Assembly (NCBI GenBank): GCA_002726515.1 | Contig: PBTE01000049.1 | Coordinates: 1 to 51,583, forward strand | Reading direction: 5' to 3' | Origin: Planctomycetaceae bacterium | Lineage (GTDB): Bacteria > Planctomycetota > Planctomycetia > Pirellulales > Pirellulaceae | DNA: 51,583 nucleotides | Shown: piece by piece, positions 17,181 through 28,999 of the stretch | Position numbering within the stretch: position 1 is the first letter of the stretch | Layout: each line of letters starts with the position of its first letter | Made by a program: the position numbers and the translations under genes | The notes under the pieces: model-generated | What the model saw: the letters and a program-made list of their open reading frames with translations, nothing else | Databases searched by the model: none | Told to the model about the DNA's origin: nothing

Positions 17181-17981
17181 ATGACACCAATTCGAGTCGC
17201 CATTCACGGTGCTGCGGGCCGGATGGGCCGCCGTCTAGTGGCGTTAGGCAGTGAAGATTCGGATCTTGCGATCACATCTGCGATTGAGAACCCCGATCAT
17301 CCGCACTTGGGAAGTGACGCCGGGTTGATTGCTGGCGTGAACGAATTAGGGTTCCCGTTGTCCCCGGGTTTAACAGTGAATGTCGACGTAATGATTGACT
17401 TTTCCGTTCCCCAGGGGGCAGCAGCGATCACCAAGACCTGTGTCGAACGGCGCGTTGCCCTGGTCATGGCAACCACAGGCCTCAACGACCATCAGCAAAG
17501 CATAATTTCGGCGGCGGCTCAGGAGATTCCGGTGGTTTGGGCACCCAGCATGAGCCTGGCAGTCAATCTGACGATGAAGCTCGCCGAGATTGCCGGACAG
17601 GCGTTAAAAGAACATCCGTCAGGAGTGGATGTCGAAATCGTCGAGCGTCACCACCGTTTTAAAGAGGATGCTCCCAGCGGTACGGCATTGCGGTTCGGCC
17701 AGATCATTGCCGATGCCATGGGGCAAACCAGTCAGATTCACGGGCGCGAGGGCCGTCCGGGTATTCGGCCTCGAGATGAGATCGCTTACCACGCGATTCG
17801 CGTCGGCGATAATCCCGGTGAACACACAATCATCTTTGGGCTCCTGGGAGAAATGATTGAATTGAAGGTCGGTTCGACCAGTCGTGACTGTTACGTCCAG
17901 GGTGCGCTGGCCGCTGCGAAATTTGTAGTGGGTAAGGATCCAGGTCTTTATGGTATGAATGATGTATTGGGGTTGGCCTGA
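17181..17981 (+). CDS. dapB: 4-hydroxy-tetrahydrodipicolinate reductase
   Basis: This 266-residue enzyme reduces 4-hydroxy-tetrahydrodipicolinate with NAD(P)H in lysine/diaminopimelate synthesis. The N-terminal Rossmann motif is IHGAAGRMGRRL. DFSVPQGA and MATTGL match family blocks. The substrate-binding and catalytic region is EIVERHHRFKEDAPSGTAL with the His-His pair. GAAGRMG and the C-terminal LYGMNDVLGL are also typical. The ATG is preceded by GAAGGAG. Diaminopimelate synthesis is of interest in planctomycetes, where peptidoglycan was long debated. Confidence 0.96.
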   Translation: MTPIRVAIHGAAGRMGRRLVALGSEDSDLAITSAIENPDHPHLGSDAGLIAGVNELGFPLSPGLTVNVDVMIDFSVPQGAAAITKTCVERRVALVMATTGLNDHQQSIISAAAQEIPVVWAPSMSLAVNLTMKLAEIAGQALKEHPSGVDVEIVERHHRFKEDAPSGTALRFGQIIADAMGQTSQIHGREGRPGIRPRDEIAYHAIRVGDNPGEHTIIFGLLGEMIELKVGSTSRDCYVQGALAAAKFVVGKDPGLYGMNDVLGLA

Positions 17982-18043
17982 AGGGAGATTTTCAAACTTC
18001 CTCGGTTCCTTTCCTGTCGATCTCTCGGGCCAGTTGAACTCGC

Positions 18044-18403
18044 ATGGCAAAGTGTGGCGAAGGTTATCTCTGTGAAGTCTGCGGACAAGATGTCGGAAAC
18101 ATCACCGATAGCGATCTCTATCTGCGATATGTGATCGGCCAACTCGATTCCGAGATGTTGCACATTGCAGGTGAACGGCACATCCGCTGTAATCCCGTGC
18201 TGGCCCAGTTCATCGTGGATGACCGATTTCCAGCGGTTCTTGTCGACGGTGATTTTGATAAACGAGACCTCGATACGCTGCACGTTGCGCAGCAGGAAGA
18301 ACTCGTCACACGTGGCTGGCGCCGTCTGCAAAAGGTGCTTTCAGAAGGGCTGCCGGTGACCCAGCTTCCACTCCCCGAAGTTCGTGCCAGCTTGGAAGAG
18401 TGA
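18044..18403 (+). CDS. Small conserved-looking protein, possible zinc binder
   Basis: A 119-residue soluble protein that I do not recognise. It has CGEGYLCEVCG near the N-terminus (Cys4, 10, 13) and HIRC at about 46-49, which together could bind a metal. The middle LAQFIVDDRFPAVLVDGDFDKRDL is a mixed alpha/beta core. It lies 62 bases after dapB on the same strand and may be cotranscribed. Codon use and composition look like real coding sequence. Confidence 0.65.
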   Translation: MAKCGEGYLCEVCGQDVGNITDSDLYLRYVIGQLDSEMLHIAGERHIRCNPVLAQFIVDDRFPAVLVDGDFDKRDLDTLHVAQQEELVTRGWRRLQKVLSEGLPVTQLPLPEVRASLEE

Positions 18404-18557
18404 CCGCGGTGCTACCAGATGGCGCTGGTGAGAAGACTTTCGCAAAGCACCTGCAGTTCACCGGTTGGATAGGCCGCTCCTGTCCGGCCACTCAAATGGC
18501 TGGCAAGAACTCATGGCCTCTGTCGGTTTTAACACCTGTTGTGTCGGCACGCGATAA

Positions 18558-19169
18558 CTAGGCCGGAGCATACCGGCCCTCACCGTTGACACGTGCGAAC
18601 ACGTCATTGAGTATCCAATGAAACAGGCACAAATGAATGCTTTCCACCATGCCCATGTCGTGTAGTTTGATATGCAATCCGTCTTGTTGCAGTTGTTTCA
18701 ATTTTCCGCCGTCGTATCCTGTCAGGCCAAATGTTATGAGTTCGTGTCGATTGGCCCAGTCAACGGCTTCTAGAATATTAGGGCTGTTGCCAGAGCCGCT
18801 GATGGCGATCAAGACGTCTTCAGGGCCACCGTAATTCATCAACTGCTGGACAAAAATCTGGTCGTAACCCACGTCATTGCCCACCGCCATCAGCCAGCCT
18901 GCATTGTCCGTGAGACTCAATACCTTCAGACGCCGCTTCGATTCGTCCCGCAAGTCTTTTTCGGAGAGGGTGCTTTTTCCCAGGTCTTCAGCCATGTGAC
19001 TGGCCGTTGTGCCGGAACCACCATTGCCGATGATGAAAACAAAACGGCCTGTTTCCCAAGCCCTGTAGACCAACTCTGCCCAGCGCCTCATCGCCTCTTG
19101 ATCGATACGCTCTAATTCGTCGTTGAGACGATTTACATACTGCGCCGCATCGAGCGTGGCACCTAGCAT
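18558..19169 (-). CDS. SIS-domain sugar isomerase, phosphoheptose isomerase-like
   Basis: This 203-residue protein is a single SIS domain. GNGGSGTTASHMAEDLGKST near residue 50 is the phosphosugar-binding loop and VLIAISGSGNSPNILEAV is the second. The order and spacing resemble GmhA (sedoheptulose-7-phosphate isomerase). However, the second catalytic region lacks clear GmhA His/Glu residues by eye, so phosphosugar specificity is open. It lies 201 bases downstream of the transporter gene on the same strand. Confidence 0.8.
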   Translation of the reverse strand: MLGATLDAAQYVNRLNDELERIDQEAMRRWAELVYRAWETGRFVFIIGNGGSGTTASHMAEDLGKSTLSEKDLRDESKRRLKVLSLTDNAGWLMAVGNDVGYDQIFVQQLMNYGGPEDVLIAISGSGNSPNILEAVDWANRHELITFGLTGYDGGKLKQLQQDGLHIKLHDMGMVESIHLCLFHWILNDVFARVNGEGRYAPA

Positions 19170-19370
19170 AATGTTTTCCTGGGAATGAAGTTGATGTTTC
19201 AGAGCCGGGGGTTCACCCGACTCGTTATCACACGTTGAAAGTACATATCAAGTATCTCGCATCTGCTGTCCGACGTCCAGCGCGAGCTGTGTTGGTTGAC
19301 TTCGTTTTCTCCGCCACTGCTGTTGGTAACCGGTCATGCCGGGTGAGACGTGCCTGGTCGGCCTTTTTTG

Positions 19371-20690
19371 TTAGAGTCCTTGTGCTACGGGCCGGTACCA
19401 GAGGGCGACAGGGACCATGATGCCCGCTGTCAGAGCGAACATAGCATTCGGTTGCCAGGCGATCCTTTCCAGAAAATGTCCCGCACCCCAGTAGATGACG
19501 CCGGATGACAATATGGCGATCCAGTTGGCAAGGTTCATGGTGGCGATCATCCGTCCTTTTTGACTTTCTGGTGGACGGGACTGAAGGAAGACTTGCAGCG
19601 GAACAGCAAACATTCCGGCGAACATGCCCAGCAGCAGGAGGGTGGGAATGCTGCCCCTGAACCCGAGCCATTGTCCATGCACACCTCCCGGCAGGCTCAG
19701 CAAAACAAGGCAAGCAAAAATGCCCCAGATTCCAGTGCGTACCACTCCGGAAGCAAATCGGCCTCGGGATAGTATTCCGGCCAGGATGCAACCGATGGCA
19801 ATCCCAATCGCCATACTGGATACCATGAGGCTGGTGGCCTTTGCATCCAGTTTTAATTGCAGCACGCCCAGAGCGTTGACCGACATCTGGACCAGACCAC
19901 CCACCAGCCAGAACACGCAAGAGGCTAACAGGGCTGCCAGCAACGGTTTGTCCGTGGTGAGCAACCGGCGTGTCTCTGGAGGTAGAGTCAGCGAACTGGG
20001 TTGAAACTTCAGGCCCGGCTCGGCGGCTGGTACCTTTCGAATCAACAGGGAAGTACCCGTTCCCAGGGCGGCAATCAGTACACAAATGGCCGAAACCATC
20101 CACAACTGATCGGCATCTGAAAAGGCAACCTTCAGCACTCCGGCGATCGCCGTTCCCAAGATGATGGCCAAAAAAGTCGTCATCAACATGATGCCGTTTG
20201 CATGAGGCAGGTCAATCGGACGAAGTGTTTCCGGTAGAATTCCGTATTTGCTCGGACCGAAAAAAGCGCTTTGGGCTCCCATCAAGAACAATACGACGAA
20301 CATGCCATGCAGCCCGAATCTCGCGTACCAGAGAAAAGCCAGCAAACCGAGTGACATGACAACGATTTCTGCAACTTTCGAAAGCACAATTACTTGCCGC
20401 TTGCTAAACAGATCTGACAAATAGCCGGCTAGGCCCGAGAAAAGCAGAAACGGGGCGGCAAACACAATCATGGCCCTGCCCTGGAGGTCCTGTTCGCCGT
20501 TTTCTCCGGCCACTACCGCTACTACCGCTAACAAAAGTAGTAATTGTTTGAACAGATTGTCGTTGAAGGCCCCCAGAAATTGGGTACAGGTCATACCCCA
20601 GAAGGAATGGTTGCGCAGAAGCGGTGGCTTGAGATCACGGGCTTCTGAATGATCCTCTGACATGCCAGTGGATGTCAGCCGGTCGGGCAT
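19371..20690 (-). CDS. MFS transporter, LplT (lysophospholipid)-like
   Basis: A 439-residue protein with about 12 hydrophobic segments. The first helix region, FWGMTCTQFLGAFNDNLFKQ, is the hallmark of the LplT/Aas-associated MFS branch. GYLSDLFSKRQVIV is the MFS loop 2-3 motif, and GPSKYGILPE is characteristic of LplT. Family members flip lysophospholipids across the inner membrane. The start is 12 bases after the thiC stop, so it is probably cotranscribed with thiC, with no obvious metabolic link. Confidence 0.88.
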   Translation of the reverse strand: MPDRLTSTGMSEDHSEARDLKPPLLRNHSFWGMTCTQFLGAFNDNLFKQLLLLLAVVAVVAGENGEQDLQGRAMIVFAAPFLLFSGLAGYLSDLFSKRQVIVLSKVAEIVVMSLGLLAFLWYARFGLHGMFVVLFLMGAQSAFFGPSKYGILPETLRPIDLPHANGIMLMTTFLAIILGTAIAGVLKVAFSDADQLWMVSAICVLIAALGTGTSLLIRKVPAAEPGLKFQPSSLTLPPETRRLLTTDKPLLAALLASCVFWLVGGLVQMSVNALGVLQLKLDAKATSLMVSSMAIGIAIGCILAGILSRGRFASGVVRTGIWGIFACLVLLSLPGGVHGQWLGFRGSIPTLLLLGMFAGMFAVPLQVFLQSRPPESQKGRMIATMNLANWIAILSSGVIYWGAGHFLERIAWQPNAMFALTAGIMVPVALWYRPVAQGL

Positions 20691-20702
20691 TATTTTCAGA
20701 CC

Positions 20703-22511
<1,809 letters not shown>

Positions 22512-25500
22512 TCAAGACTCGTATCCCAGGTTGGGTGCCAGCCAACGTTCGATTTCCTTGACGCTTTGATGTTTACGCCGGGCATAGTCCCGTACCTGAT
22601 CTTGCATCAATTGATCGACGGCAAAGTAACGGGCATGGGGATGTGCAAAATAGAGTCCGCTCACACTGGCAGCGGGAAGCATGGCGAAGTTTTCGGTGAG
22701 CGAAATACCGGTGTTGGCCTCGACGTCAAGCAGGTCGAACAGGGTTCGTTTCTCGGAGTGGTCGGGACATGCAGGATAACCCGGTGCGGGTCGGATACCA
22801 CGGTACTTTTCGGCAATCAAGTCAGTGTTGGACAACTGTTCTCCTTTGCCGTAGCCCCAGTCTTTTCTCGCTTGCCGGTGAAGCTTTTCTGCGAAAGCTT
22901 CGGCCAGTCGGTCGGACAAGGCCTTGACCATGATTGAATTGTAGTCATCGTCTTGTTTATCGAAGTCTGCACACAATTCGGCAGTTCCTAGGCCGGTCGT
23001 CACCGCGAAAGCTCCCAGGTAATCTTGGCGACCCGAATCGAGGGGGGCGATGTAATCTGCGAGGGAACGAAAGTCGGCTTGCCCCCGGCGCTCCCACTGT
23101 TGCCTCAACATGTGAAATCGGGCCAACTCGTTCGAGCAACTTTCATCGCCATAGACCACGATGTCGTCACCATCAGAGGCGGCTGGCCAGAAGCCGTAGG
23201 TCCCGTGAGCTGTCAAGGATTGATTGCGAATGATCTGGAACAACAGTTGTTGTGCATTGTCATATAACTCTCTCGCTGCCACCCCGAACTTTTTATCAGT
23301 GAGAATTTGAGGGAACTTTCCTTTCAACTCCCAAGTCAGGAAAAAAGGAGCCCAGTCGATGTAGTCCACAAGTTGGTCGAGAGGAAAATCATTAAGAACC
23401 CGAAGACCGGTGAAAGTCGGCTGATCGATTCGTAGCGAAGACCAATCGGTAACAAATCGTTGTTTCAGCGCTTGGGCATAAGGCACCAATTTGGTTCGTT
23501 GACGCTTTTCGAAGGACTCAACATGGCGCTGTTGTTTCGTTTGATTTTCTTCGATCAAGGTGCCGCGTAAATTTTTGTTTAACAAGCGATCAACTACGCC
23601 CACACTCCGTGACGCGTCCAACACGTGGAGGACTGGCTGGTTGTAACGGGGAGCAATTTTGACAGCCGTGTGCTTGGCACTGGTGGTAGCTCCACCGATC
23701 AACAAGGGAGTGCACAAATTCAATCGTTCCATTTCCCCGGCTACATGGACCATTTCGTCCAGGCTTGGAGTAATCAACCCCGAAAGTCCGATGATGTCAG
23801 CCTGTTCTTTCTGAGCTGTTTCCAGGATTTTGTCGCAAGATACCATGACACCCAGATCGATGATGCGGTAATTGTTGCAGCCGAGTACCACGCCAACGAT
23901 GTTCTTACCGATATCGTGAACGTCTCCTTTGACTGTGGCCATCACGATCGTGCCACGATAGGACTGCGTGGCCAACCCGGCACCGGCCTTCTCCTGTTCC
24001 ATGAACGGGAGCATATAAGACACCGCGCGTTTCATGACGCGGGCGGATTTGACAACTTGAGGCAGGAACATTTTTCCCTCGCCGAACAGATCACCTACCA
24101 CCGACATGCCGTTCATCAGTGGCCCCTCGATGATCTTCAAACAGGTCTTATATTGTTGACGAGCCTCTTCCGTATCTTCTTCGATATATTTGTCAATTCC
24201 CTTGATTAAAGCATGGATCAATCGGTCTTCCACGCTTCCGCTGCGCCAGGCCTGTTCCGGCACGCCGCGTTCCTTGGACTTGCCCCTGACGGTTTCGGCC
24301 AGTTCGAGCAGCCGGTCGGTAGCATCCGGTCGGCGGTTGAGAAGCACGTCTTCGACGTGTCGCAAAAGGTTTGGATCGATTTCTTCGTAAACTTCCAATT
24401 GACCCGCGTTGACAATCCCCATGTCCATTCCTGCACGAATGGCGCGATATAAAAATGCCGCGTGCATCGCTTCACGAACCGTGTTGTTGCCTCGGAATGA
24501 GAAGGAGATGTTACTGACGCCACCCGAGACCTTGGTTCCGGGGCATTCCTGCTTGATTTGCCGGGTCGCTTCGATGAAATTTACGGCGTAATGATTGTGT
24601 TCTTCGATTCCGGTCGCCACGGTCAGAATATTCGGGTCGAAAATGATGTCCTGGGCCGGAAATCCCACTTGATGAGCCAGTAACTCGAAAGCCCTTTTGC
24701 AAATCCGCACCTTGTCTTCCGTCTCGGTGGCTTGACCCTGTTGGTCAAAGGCCATCACCACAACAGCGGCCCCGTAGTGGCGAATCAGTTGCGCGCGGCG
24801 CAGGAACTCTTGTTCTCCGTCCTTCAGACTGATGGAATTCACGATGGCTTTTCCTTGCACGCAACGCAAGCCCGCCTCGATCACCGACCACTTCGAACTA
24901 TCGATCATTACCGGTACATGGCTGATGTCGGTTTCTCCTGCCATCAAATTGAGAAAACGAGTCATCGACGCTTCAGCGTCAAGCAGGGCGTCGTCCATGT
25001 TGATGTCGATTACCGTGGCTCCTCCCTCAACCTGTTGTCGCGCCACTTCCAACGCCTCCTCAAAATCTCCATTGCGAATCAGGCGGGCGAATTTTCGAGA
25101 ACCCGTCACGTTGGTTCGCTCACCCACCATGAGGAAGTTACTATCCGCACGGAGAGTCAATGATTCACGTCCGCTCAGACGGGTCAGAGGTTCGACGGCT
25201 GCTCGCTCGCGGGGGGACGTGTTCTGCACAGCGTCTGAGATAGCGCGAATATGCTCAGGGGTCGTTCCGCAGCAGCCACCGACAATGTTGATCCAGCCAT
25301 TGTTCGCAAACTCGCTTAACGTTCTGGCCATCTCGGCTGGACTCAAGTCATATTGCCCCATTTCATTGGGGAGCCCCGCATTAGGATGGCAACTGACATA
25401 AGCGGGAGCGATGTGGGACAGTTCTTCCAGGGTAGCACGCATTAAATCTGGTCCCAGAGCGCAGTTCATTCCGACACTCAAAACGGGAAAGTGCGAGATC

Positions 25501-26219
25501 GAATTCCAGAAGGCTTCGACCGTTTGACTTGAGACAAATGTGACACCAGCCTGGTTGAACGTCGCCGATACCATCACCGGGACCTGGGTGTTGAATTCAT
25601 CAAAGTATTTCTGGATGGCAAACAGGCAAGCCTTTAAATTGAGTGTATCGATAGCCGTTTCCGGCAGCAGGATGTCCACACCACCTTCCATCAATGCTGC
25701 TACTTGGGCGTAATACGAGTCCATCATCTCCTGAAAAGTAGTACTGCGGCTGGCGGCGTCGTCGACATTCGTCGAAATCGCGGTTTGTCTGGTGGTAGGA
25801 CCGATCGCGCCGGCGATGAAACGAGGTTTCTGAGGTGTCCGCTGGTTGAATTCATCAACTGCCTTGCGAGCGCATTGCACGGAGGACAGATTGATTTCCC
25901 GCACCAGAGTTTCGGGAAGCTGAAATTCTTGGATTCCCAGCAGGCTGGATCCGAAAGTATTCGTTTCGATGATGTCAGCACCCGCCTCCAGGTATTGCCG
26001 ATGGATCTCGGTCACGGTTTGTGGCTGCGTCAGGCTGACGAGGTCCACGAAATTCGAGACGTCGACCGCGTGGGCTGCAAACCGTCGGCCACGGATGGAA
26101 CGATCATTTAACTGGAGCGCTTGCGCCATCGTGCCCATGGCGCCGTCGAGCAACAGGATCCGATCGCTCAAAAGTTCGCTGAGGAAATTACCGGTGTCGG
26201 TCTGGGAAGCTGTAGTCAT
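22512..26219 (-). CDS. metH: Cobalamin-dependent methionine synthase
   Basis: This 1235-residue protein has full MetH architecture. The homocysteine-binding barrel (about 10-335) begins [12 protein letters not shown] and carries zinc cysteines in GMNCALG and [11 protein letters not shown]. The methyltetrahydrofolate-binding barrel (about 355-630) has [13 protein letters not shown] and [11 protein letters not shown]. The cap and B12 domains (about 650-890) include [18 protein letters not shown], with the cobalt-ligand His. The reactivation domain (about 920-1235) has [18 protein letters not shown]. All four modules are intact. It makes methionine, which links to SAM use by bioA and the SAM hydrolase. 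It is divergent from the 26644 gene. Confidence 0.97.
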   Translation of the reverse strand: MTTASQTDTGNFLSELLSDRILLLDGAMGTMAQALQLNDRSIRGRRFAAHAVDVSNFVDLVSLTQPQTVTEIHRQYLEAGADIIETNTFGSSLLGIQEFQLPETLVREINLSSVQCARKAVDEFNQRTPQKPRFIAGAIGPTTRQTAISTNVDDAASRSTTFQEMMDSYYAQVAALMEGGVDILLPETAIDTLNLKACLFAIQKYFDEFNTQVPVMVSATFNQAGVTFVSSQTVEAFWNSISHFPVLSVGMNCALGPDLMRATLEELSHIAPAYVSCHPNAGLPNEMGQYDLSPAEMARTLSEFANNGWINIVGGCCGTTPEHIRAISDAVQNTSPRERAAVEPLTRLSGRESLTLRADSNFLMVGERTNVTGSRKFARLIRNGDFEEALEVARQQVEGGATVIDINMDDALLDAEASMTRFLNLMAGETDISHVPVMIDSSKWSVIEAGLRCVQGKAIVNSISLKDGEQEFLRRAQLIRHYGAAVVVMAFDQQGQATETEDKVRICKRAFELLAHQVGFPAQDIIFDPNILTVATGIEEHNHYAVNFIEATRQIKQECPGTKVSGGVSNISFSFRGNNTVREAMHAAFLYRAIRAGMDMGIVNAGQLEVYEEIDPNLLRHVEDVLLNRRPDATDRLLELAETVRGKSKERGVPEQAWRSGSVEDRLIHALIKGIDKYIEEDTEEARQQYKTCLKIIEGPLMNGMSVVGDLFGEGKMFLPQVVKSARVMKRAVSYMLPFMEQEKAGAGLATQSYRGTIVMATVKGDVHDIGKNIVGVVLGCNNYRIIDLGVMVSCDKILETAQKEQADIIGLSGLITPSLDEMVHVAGEMERLNLCTPLLIGGATTSAKHTAVKIAPRYNQPVLHVLDASRSVGVVDRLLNKNLRGTLIEENQTKQQRHVESFEKRQRTKLVPYAQALKQRFVTDWSSLRIDQPTFTGLRVLNDFPLDQLVDYIDWAPFFLTWELKGKFPQILTDKKFGVAARELYDNAQQLLFQIIRNQSLTAHGTYGFWPAASDGDDIVVYGDESCSNELARFHMLRQQWERRGQADFRSLADYIAPLDSGRQDYLGAFAVTTGLGTAELCADFDKQDDDYNSIMVKALSDRLAEAFAEKLHRQARKDWGYGKGEQLSNTDLIAEKYRGIRPAPGYPACPDHSEKRTLFDLLDVEANTGISLTENFAMLPAASVSGLYFAHPHARYFAVDQLMQDQVRDYARRKHQSVKEIERWLAPNLGYES

Positions 26220-26643
26220 GTCTACTTCGACGTAATTGTCATTCGGGCTGTTTTGGCGGAGTCGAGGCGTTCACGCTGCTGGTGGGTCTCATCACTTTCT
26301 AAGAACTACCGCCACAGTTGAGAACATCAAATGGTCATTCCACTGCCGGGGTGCTTTCCTCCCGGAGGTCAACAAACCTGGCCGACACTGCAGCAGGTTC
26401 AACAAGTGGCCGGCCGAGCGTTGTTTCAATCGCTTGATTCAGTGAGTCCATGTGAGACCCCCCCCTCACTTTTCTGCAGGATTGCCTAATCCCCCCATGT
26501 CTTAAATTTTATCTAGGGCTCAAGATCCGCAAAAACAGAACCGATATAAAGGATTGGATGAATTCCGTCACTGCGCGCAGTCTGGAATGCATCAAATTAA
26601 ATATACGTTGTTGAGGCTTGATGCGAGTTGAAGGAAATCGGGA
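26220..26643. other. Divergent leader region metH / uncharacterised operon
   Basis: About 424 bases. The metH-proximal part holds a 38-codon frame (26335-26451, minus) preceded by a G8 tract inside GTGAG...CTCAC. Toward the plus-strand gene are AT-rich blocks with TATAAA (about 26547-26552) and TAAATATA (about 26600-26607) that may be promoters. GAAGGAAA lies about 9 bases before the ATG at 26644. I could not recognise cobalamin, SAM or SAH riboswitch consensus blocks on the metH side. Confidence 0.4.
26335..26451 (-). CDS. Possible 38-residue upstream ORF of metH
   Basis: ATG at 26451, stop TGA at 26335, 115 bases upstream of the metH start. The product starts MDSLNQAIETTLGRPLVEPA and ends VDLREESTPAVE, with ordinary soluble-protein composition. 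The upstream sequence GTGAG plus a G-rich tract could be a ribosome binding site, but it also pairs with CTCAC next to the ATG, so initiation might be modulated. Unrecognised. It contains only the initiating Met and is therefore not a methionine-sensing leader. Confidence 0.35.
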   Translation of the reverse strand: MDSLNQAIETTLGRPLVEPAAVSARFVDLREESTPAVE

Positions 26644-27855
26644 ATGGGCACCCAATTCAGCGGTCACGGGTCTCGGAATCTGCACGACGCTCCTTTGCGG
26701 CAATCTCTGGTATCCCCGGCAAGCACGCCACCGGTATTGATGCGCCTGTCGGATGTCCGAGCCGGTGTCGCAGCGATTGGTCGGTCTGACACGTTGCTGA
26801 GTCAAACTTTCCGAGGGGGGAACCGCACAGAGCCGGTGGTTGCGGACTGTCAGTCAGAGAGTCGAACGGACTCCGCTGATACCGACGTTGTGGTGCAAAG
26901 TTCCAAGGAAAGGAAGGGGGGGCAACGCTCCGGCAGGGATCCTTCCACAGGAACCATCTATCACCGCATCGCGGCAGCCTGCTTTGGGGCGGTCATTTTG
27001 TTTTTGGCGATGGCTTCCTTTTGGAGGCCGGCAGCCGAAAAGGTCGGTTCCCAGTACACGTTCCCCGACTTCCAGATGGTGGATGAGGACTCAAAAACGG
27101 TCAGACTGCGATCGCCCACAACCGATCAGTTGACCGGCCAGTCAGCAGGCGCAACATCGAAAACCTATCGACAAACGGTAGACTCAGAGGTGCCTGCCGG
27201 GGCGGAGCCGGGAATCCCGTTGTCACCCGCAAGACCACCCGCGAAAAATTCAAGAGGCATCACATCAGGATCGCCGACTCGGGCCGAAGCAGCCAGTTCG
27301 CTGGGTAGGAAATCGGTGCAGGAGACGCCAGACACGCGTTTCAAGAGCGAACCAGAGAGTGTCAACATATCAGGCCCCGGTCAACTCGAAGACGTTGTGA
27401 AATTGCAAGGTTCCCAAGGTAGTCGGCAGTCTCCTCCGCGCGTTGGCAACCCAGGTGACTCGTCAGATTCAGGACAACTGACCGGCTCTTCGACTGTCGA
27501 ATGGCGAGGGAGAAAACAAGGCTTGGATAAGTTGCACCCGGGAAACGGGCAGATGGTGACCAATACCCAAGAAGGCAGCACGGGATCGACTGGTGGAGGC
27601 TACGGGCAGGTGTTGCAGGGGCACAATGCACCACCGGTCCCGAGGTATCCTGTTACCCGGCCAACCGACCAGCATTTTCAGCCTCGACTCGATGGTCCAC
27701 GAGGTCCTCTTCGCACAAGTCAACGAGCGGGCCGTCGAAGGACAGGATCGAGTTTTGAGCCTGTAACTCGACGCCGAGGGGCACAACTCCAGGGGTGGCT
27801 CGAGAATCCTCCAATCGAGAGAAGCGATGAACCATATCGATCGAGCCTTTATTAA
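26644..27855 (+). CDS. Single-helix, largely disordered membrane protein of unknown function
   Basis: This 403-residue protein has one hydrophobic helix (about residues 108-127, AACFGAVILFLAMASFW) flanked by a roughly 105-residue N-terminal region and a 275-residue Ser/Gly/Pro/Arg-rich, apparently disordered C-terminal region. The C-terminal third is very basic with RAGRRRTGSS-type stretches. No catalytic motif is seen. The stop at 27855 overlaps the next gene by 29 bases. Topologically it could tether the two downstream ATPases to the membrane or span the periplasm, as the linker proteins of type II-like or exopolysaccharide export systems do. That is inference. Confidence 0.65.
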   Translation: MGTQFSGHGSRNLHDAPLRQSLVSPASTPPVLMRLSDVRAGVAAIGRSDTLLSQTFRGGNRTEPVVADCQSESRTDSADTDVVVQSSKERKGGQRSGRDPSTGTIYHRIAAACFGAVILFLAMASFWRPAAEKVGSQYTFPDFQMVDEDSKTVRLRSPTTDQLTGQSAGATSKTYRQTVDSEVPAGAEPGIPLSPARPPAKNSRGITSGSPTRAEAASSLGRKSVQETPDTRFKSEPESVNISGPGQLEDVVKLQGSQGSRQSPPRVGNPGDSSDSGQLTGSSTVEWRGRKQGLDKLHPGNGQMVTNTQEGSTGSTGGGYGQVLQGHNAPPVPRYPVTRPTDQHFQPRLDGPRGPLRTSQRAGRRRTGSSFEPVTRRRGAQLQGWLENPPIERSDEPYRSSLY

Positions 27856-28948
27856 GGTTTTCTCCCTGCATACGATGTCACCGAAAGCGGGTCCAACCGA
27901 TTTCACTGGGCCCCTGGAAGACCTCGAGTCTGCCAGAAAATCTACGGCTGGCGAGGTCGAGGCCCCGACAGGGAGAGTTACTTTAGTCCATCCATCATCT
28001 CGTGTACCGGCACCTCAACTGAACTTTGTTCCACCCCCAAACCCGTTGGCCTTATCTGTTCCGCGACCACTGTCGCCGGCCAACGAACGAATGAAGCAGC
28101 AGCGTACCGGCAGGGACGTTTTTTTCCGGGTCGATAGCGCACATGTTGCCGGTGACCAGGACGAAGGCGAAAATCCAGCCGTGCTGAAATATTTCAGCAC
28201 GCCAGCAGCAGATCCGGTGATGCCTTCAGGTTCGCTCAAGAGCGACGAAGCGGTTGAGCTTCCAGCCAGTGTGGCAGTCAGCCGTCGCGAAACCGCTCCA
28301 TTTCGTGCTGCCTGGGAAGTTGATGCATTTGGCTGGCCGGAGGTCGTTCAGGATTTGCTTGATTTCTCGGAAGATGCCTTTGCGTTTGCAGTACGACGTT
28401 GTGTCGACGCAATGGAAGCGGGTGACCGTACATTGGCTCTGGCTGCGCACGGCATGGGTGATGGATGCACCACTGTTACGTTGTGTTTAGCGAACCGTTT
28501 GGTTCAGGCCGGTTTCACCGTGGCGGTGGTCGACGCGGATCTTAAACAGCCGGACCTGGCGGCTTGTCTGGAAATTGACGTCACGACCGGCTGGGACTCG
28601 CTCATAGAGAGCGCGGGTTGTTTGTCCGAAGTGGCGGTCTCATCGTTGAATGACAGGATAACGCTGATTCCCTGGTGCCAAGGTGCTGTGCAACCGGTCG
28701 CCTCACCGGAACTACACCTTGCCATCGTGAAGATGCTGAGTGATCTGACACAACATTACGACATGGTCCTGATCGACGTCGGGACGTTGGATGTGTTGGG
28801 CCTGCTTTTGCCGAAAGTCATTGAGGGAATGCAATTAATCTTTGTAAGAAATGTACGACCAGGGGCCACTGCTGTAGCGGGTGATCTCCCGGATCACTTG
28901 TCCATCAGCGTGCCGTTGTTGGGCATAGCAGAAAATTTCGCGGCCTAA
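27827..28948 (+). CDS. CpsD/BY-kinase- or ParA-like ATPase with degenerate P-loop
   Basis: This protein has 373 residues: about 150 are low-complexity and Pro/Ser-rich, then a MinD/ParA/CpsD-like fold. The Walker A position reads AAHGMGDGCTT (206-216), where Cys214 replaces the invariant Lys of the GxGKTT consensus. The Walker A' motif AVVDADLKQPDLA (about 233-245) and a Walker B-like MVLIDVGTL remain. No Tyr-rich tail typical of autophosphorylating BY-kinases is present. It is therefore probably a nucleotide-binding-impaired scaffold or regulator. The ATG at 27827 is supported by GAGAGAAG just upstream; a second ATG at 27875 is possible. Confidence 0.75.
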   Translation: MNHIDRAFIKVFSLHTMSPKAGPTDFTGPLEDLESARKSTAGEVEAPTGRVTLVHPSSRVPAPQLNFVPPPNPLALSVPRPLSPANERMKQQRTGRDVFFRVDSAHVAGDQDEGENPAVLKYFSTPAADPVMPSGSLKSDEAVELPASVAVSRRETAPFRAAWEVDAFGWPEVVQDLLDFSEDAFAFAVRRCVDAMEAGDRTLALAAHGMGDGCTTVTLCLANRLVQAGFTVAVVDADLKQPDLAACLEIDVTTGWDSLIESAGCLSEVAVSSLNDRITLIPWCQGAVQPVASPELHLAIVKMLSDLTQHYDMVLIDVGTLDVLGLLLPKVIEGMQLIFVRNVRPGATAVAGDLPDHLSISVPLLGIAENFAA

Positions 28949-28999
28949 AAACAGGGACGAAGTAAGAATGCTCGTGGCAAAAAAAGAGGAAGCCGACTT

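Noticed and set aside
19228..20103. Long antisense-to-transporter frame (about 290 codons, minus, other phase)
   Set aside because: It lies inside the MFS gene, is Pro/Arg/His-rich without any domain, and is an out-of-phase shadow.
22957..25401. Several plus-strand frames of 60-190 codons within metH
   Set aside because: All are antisense shadows of an intact, confidently identified metH; no domain and no ribosome binding sites.
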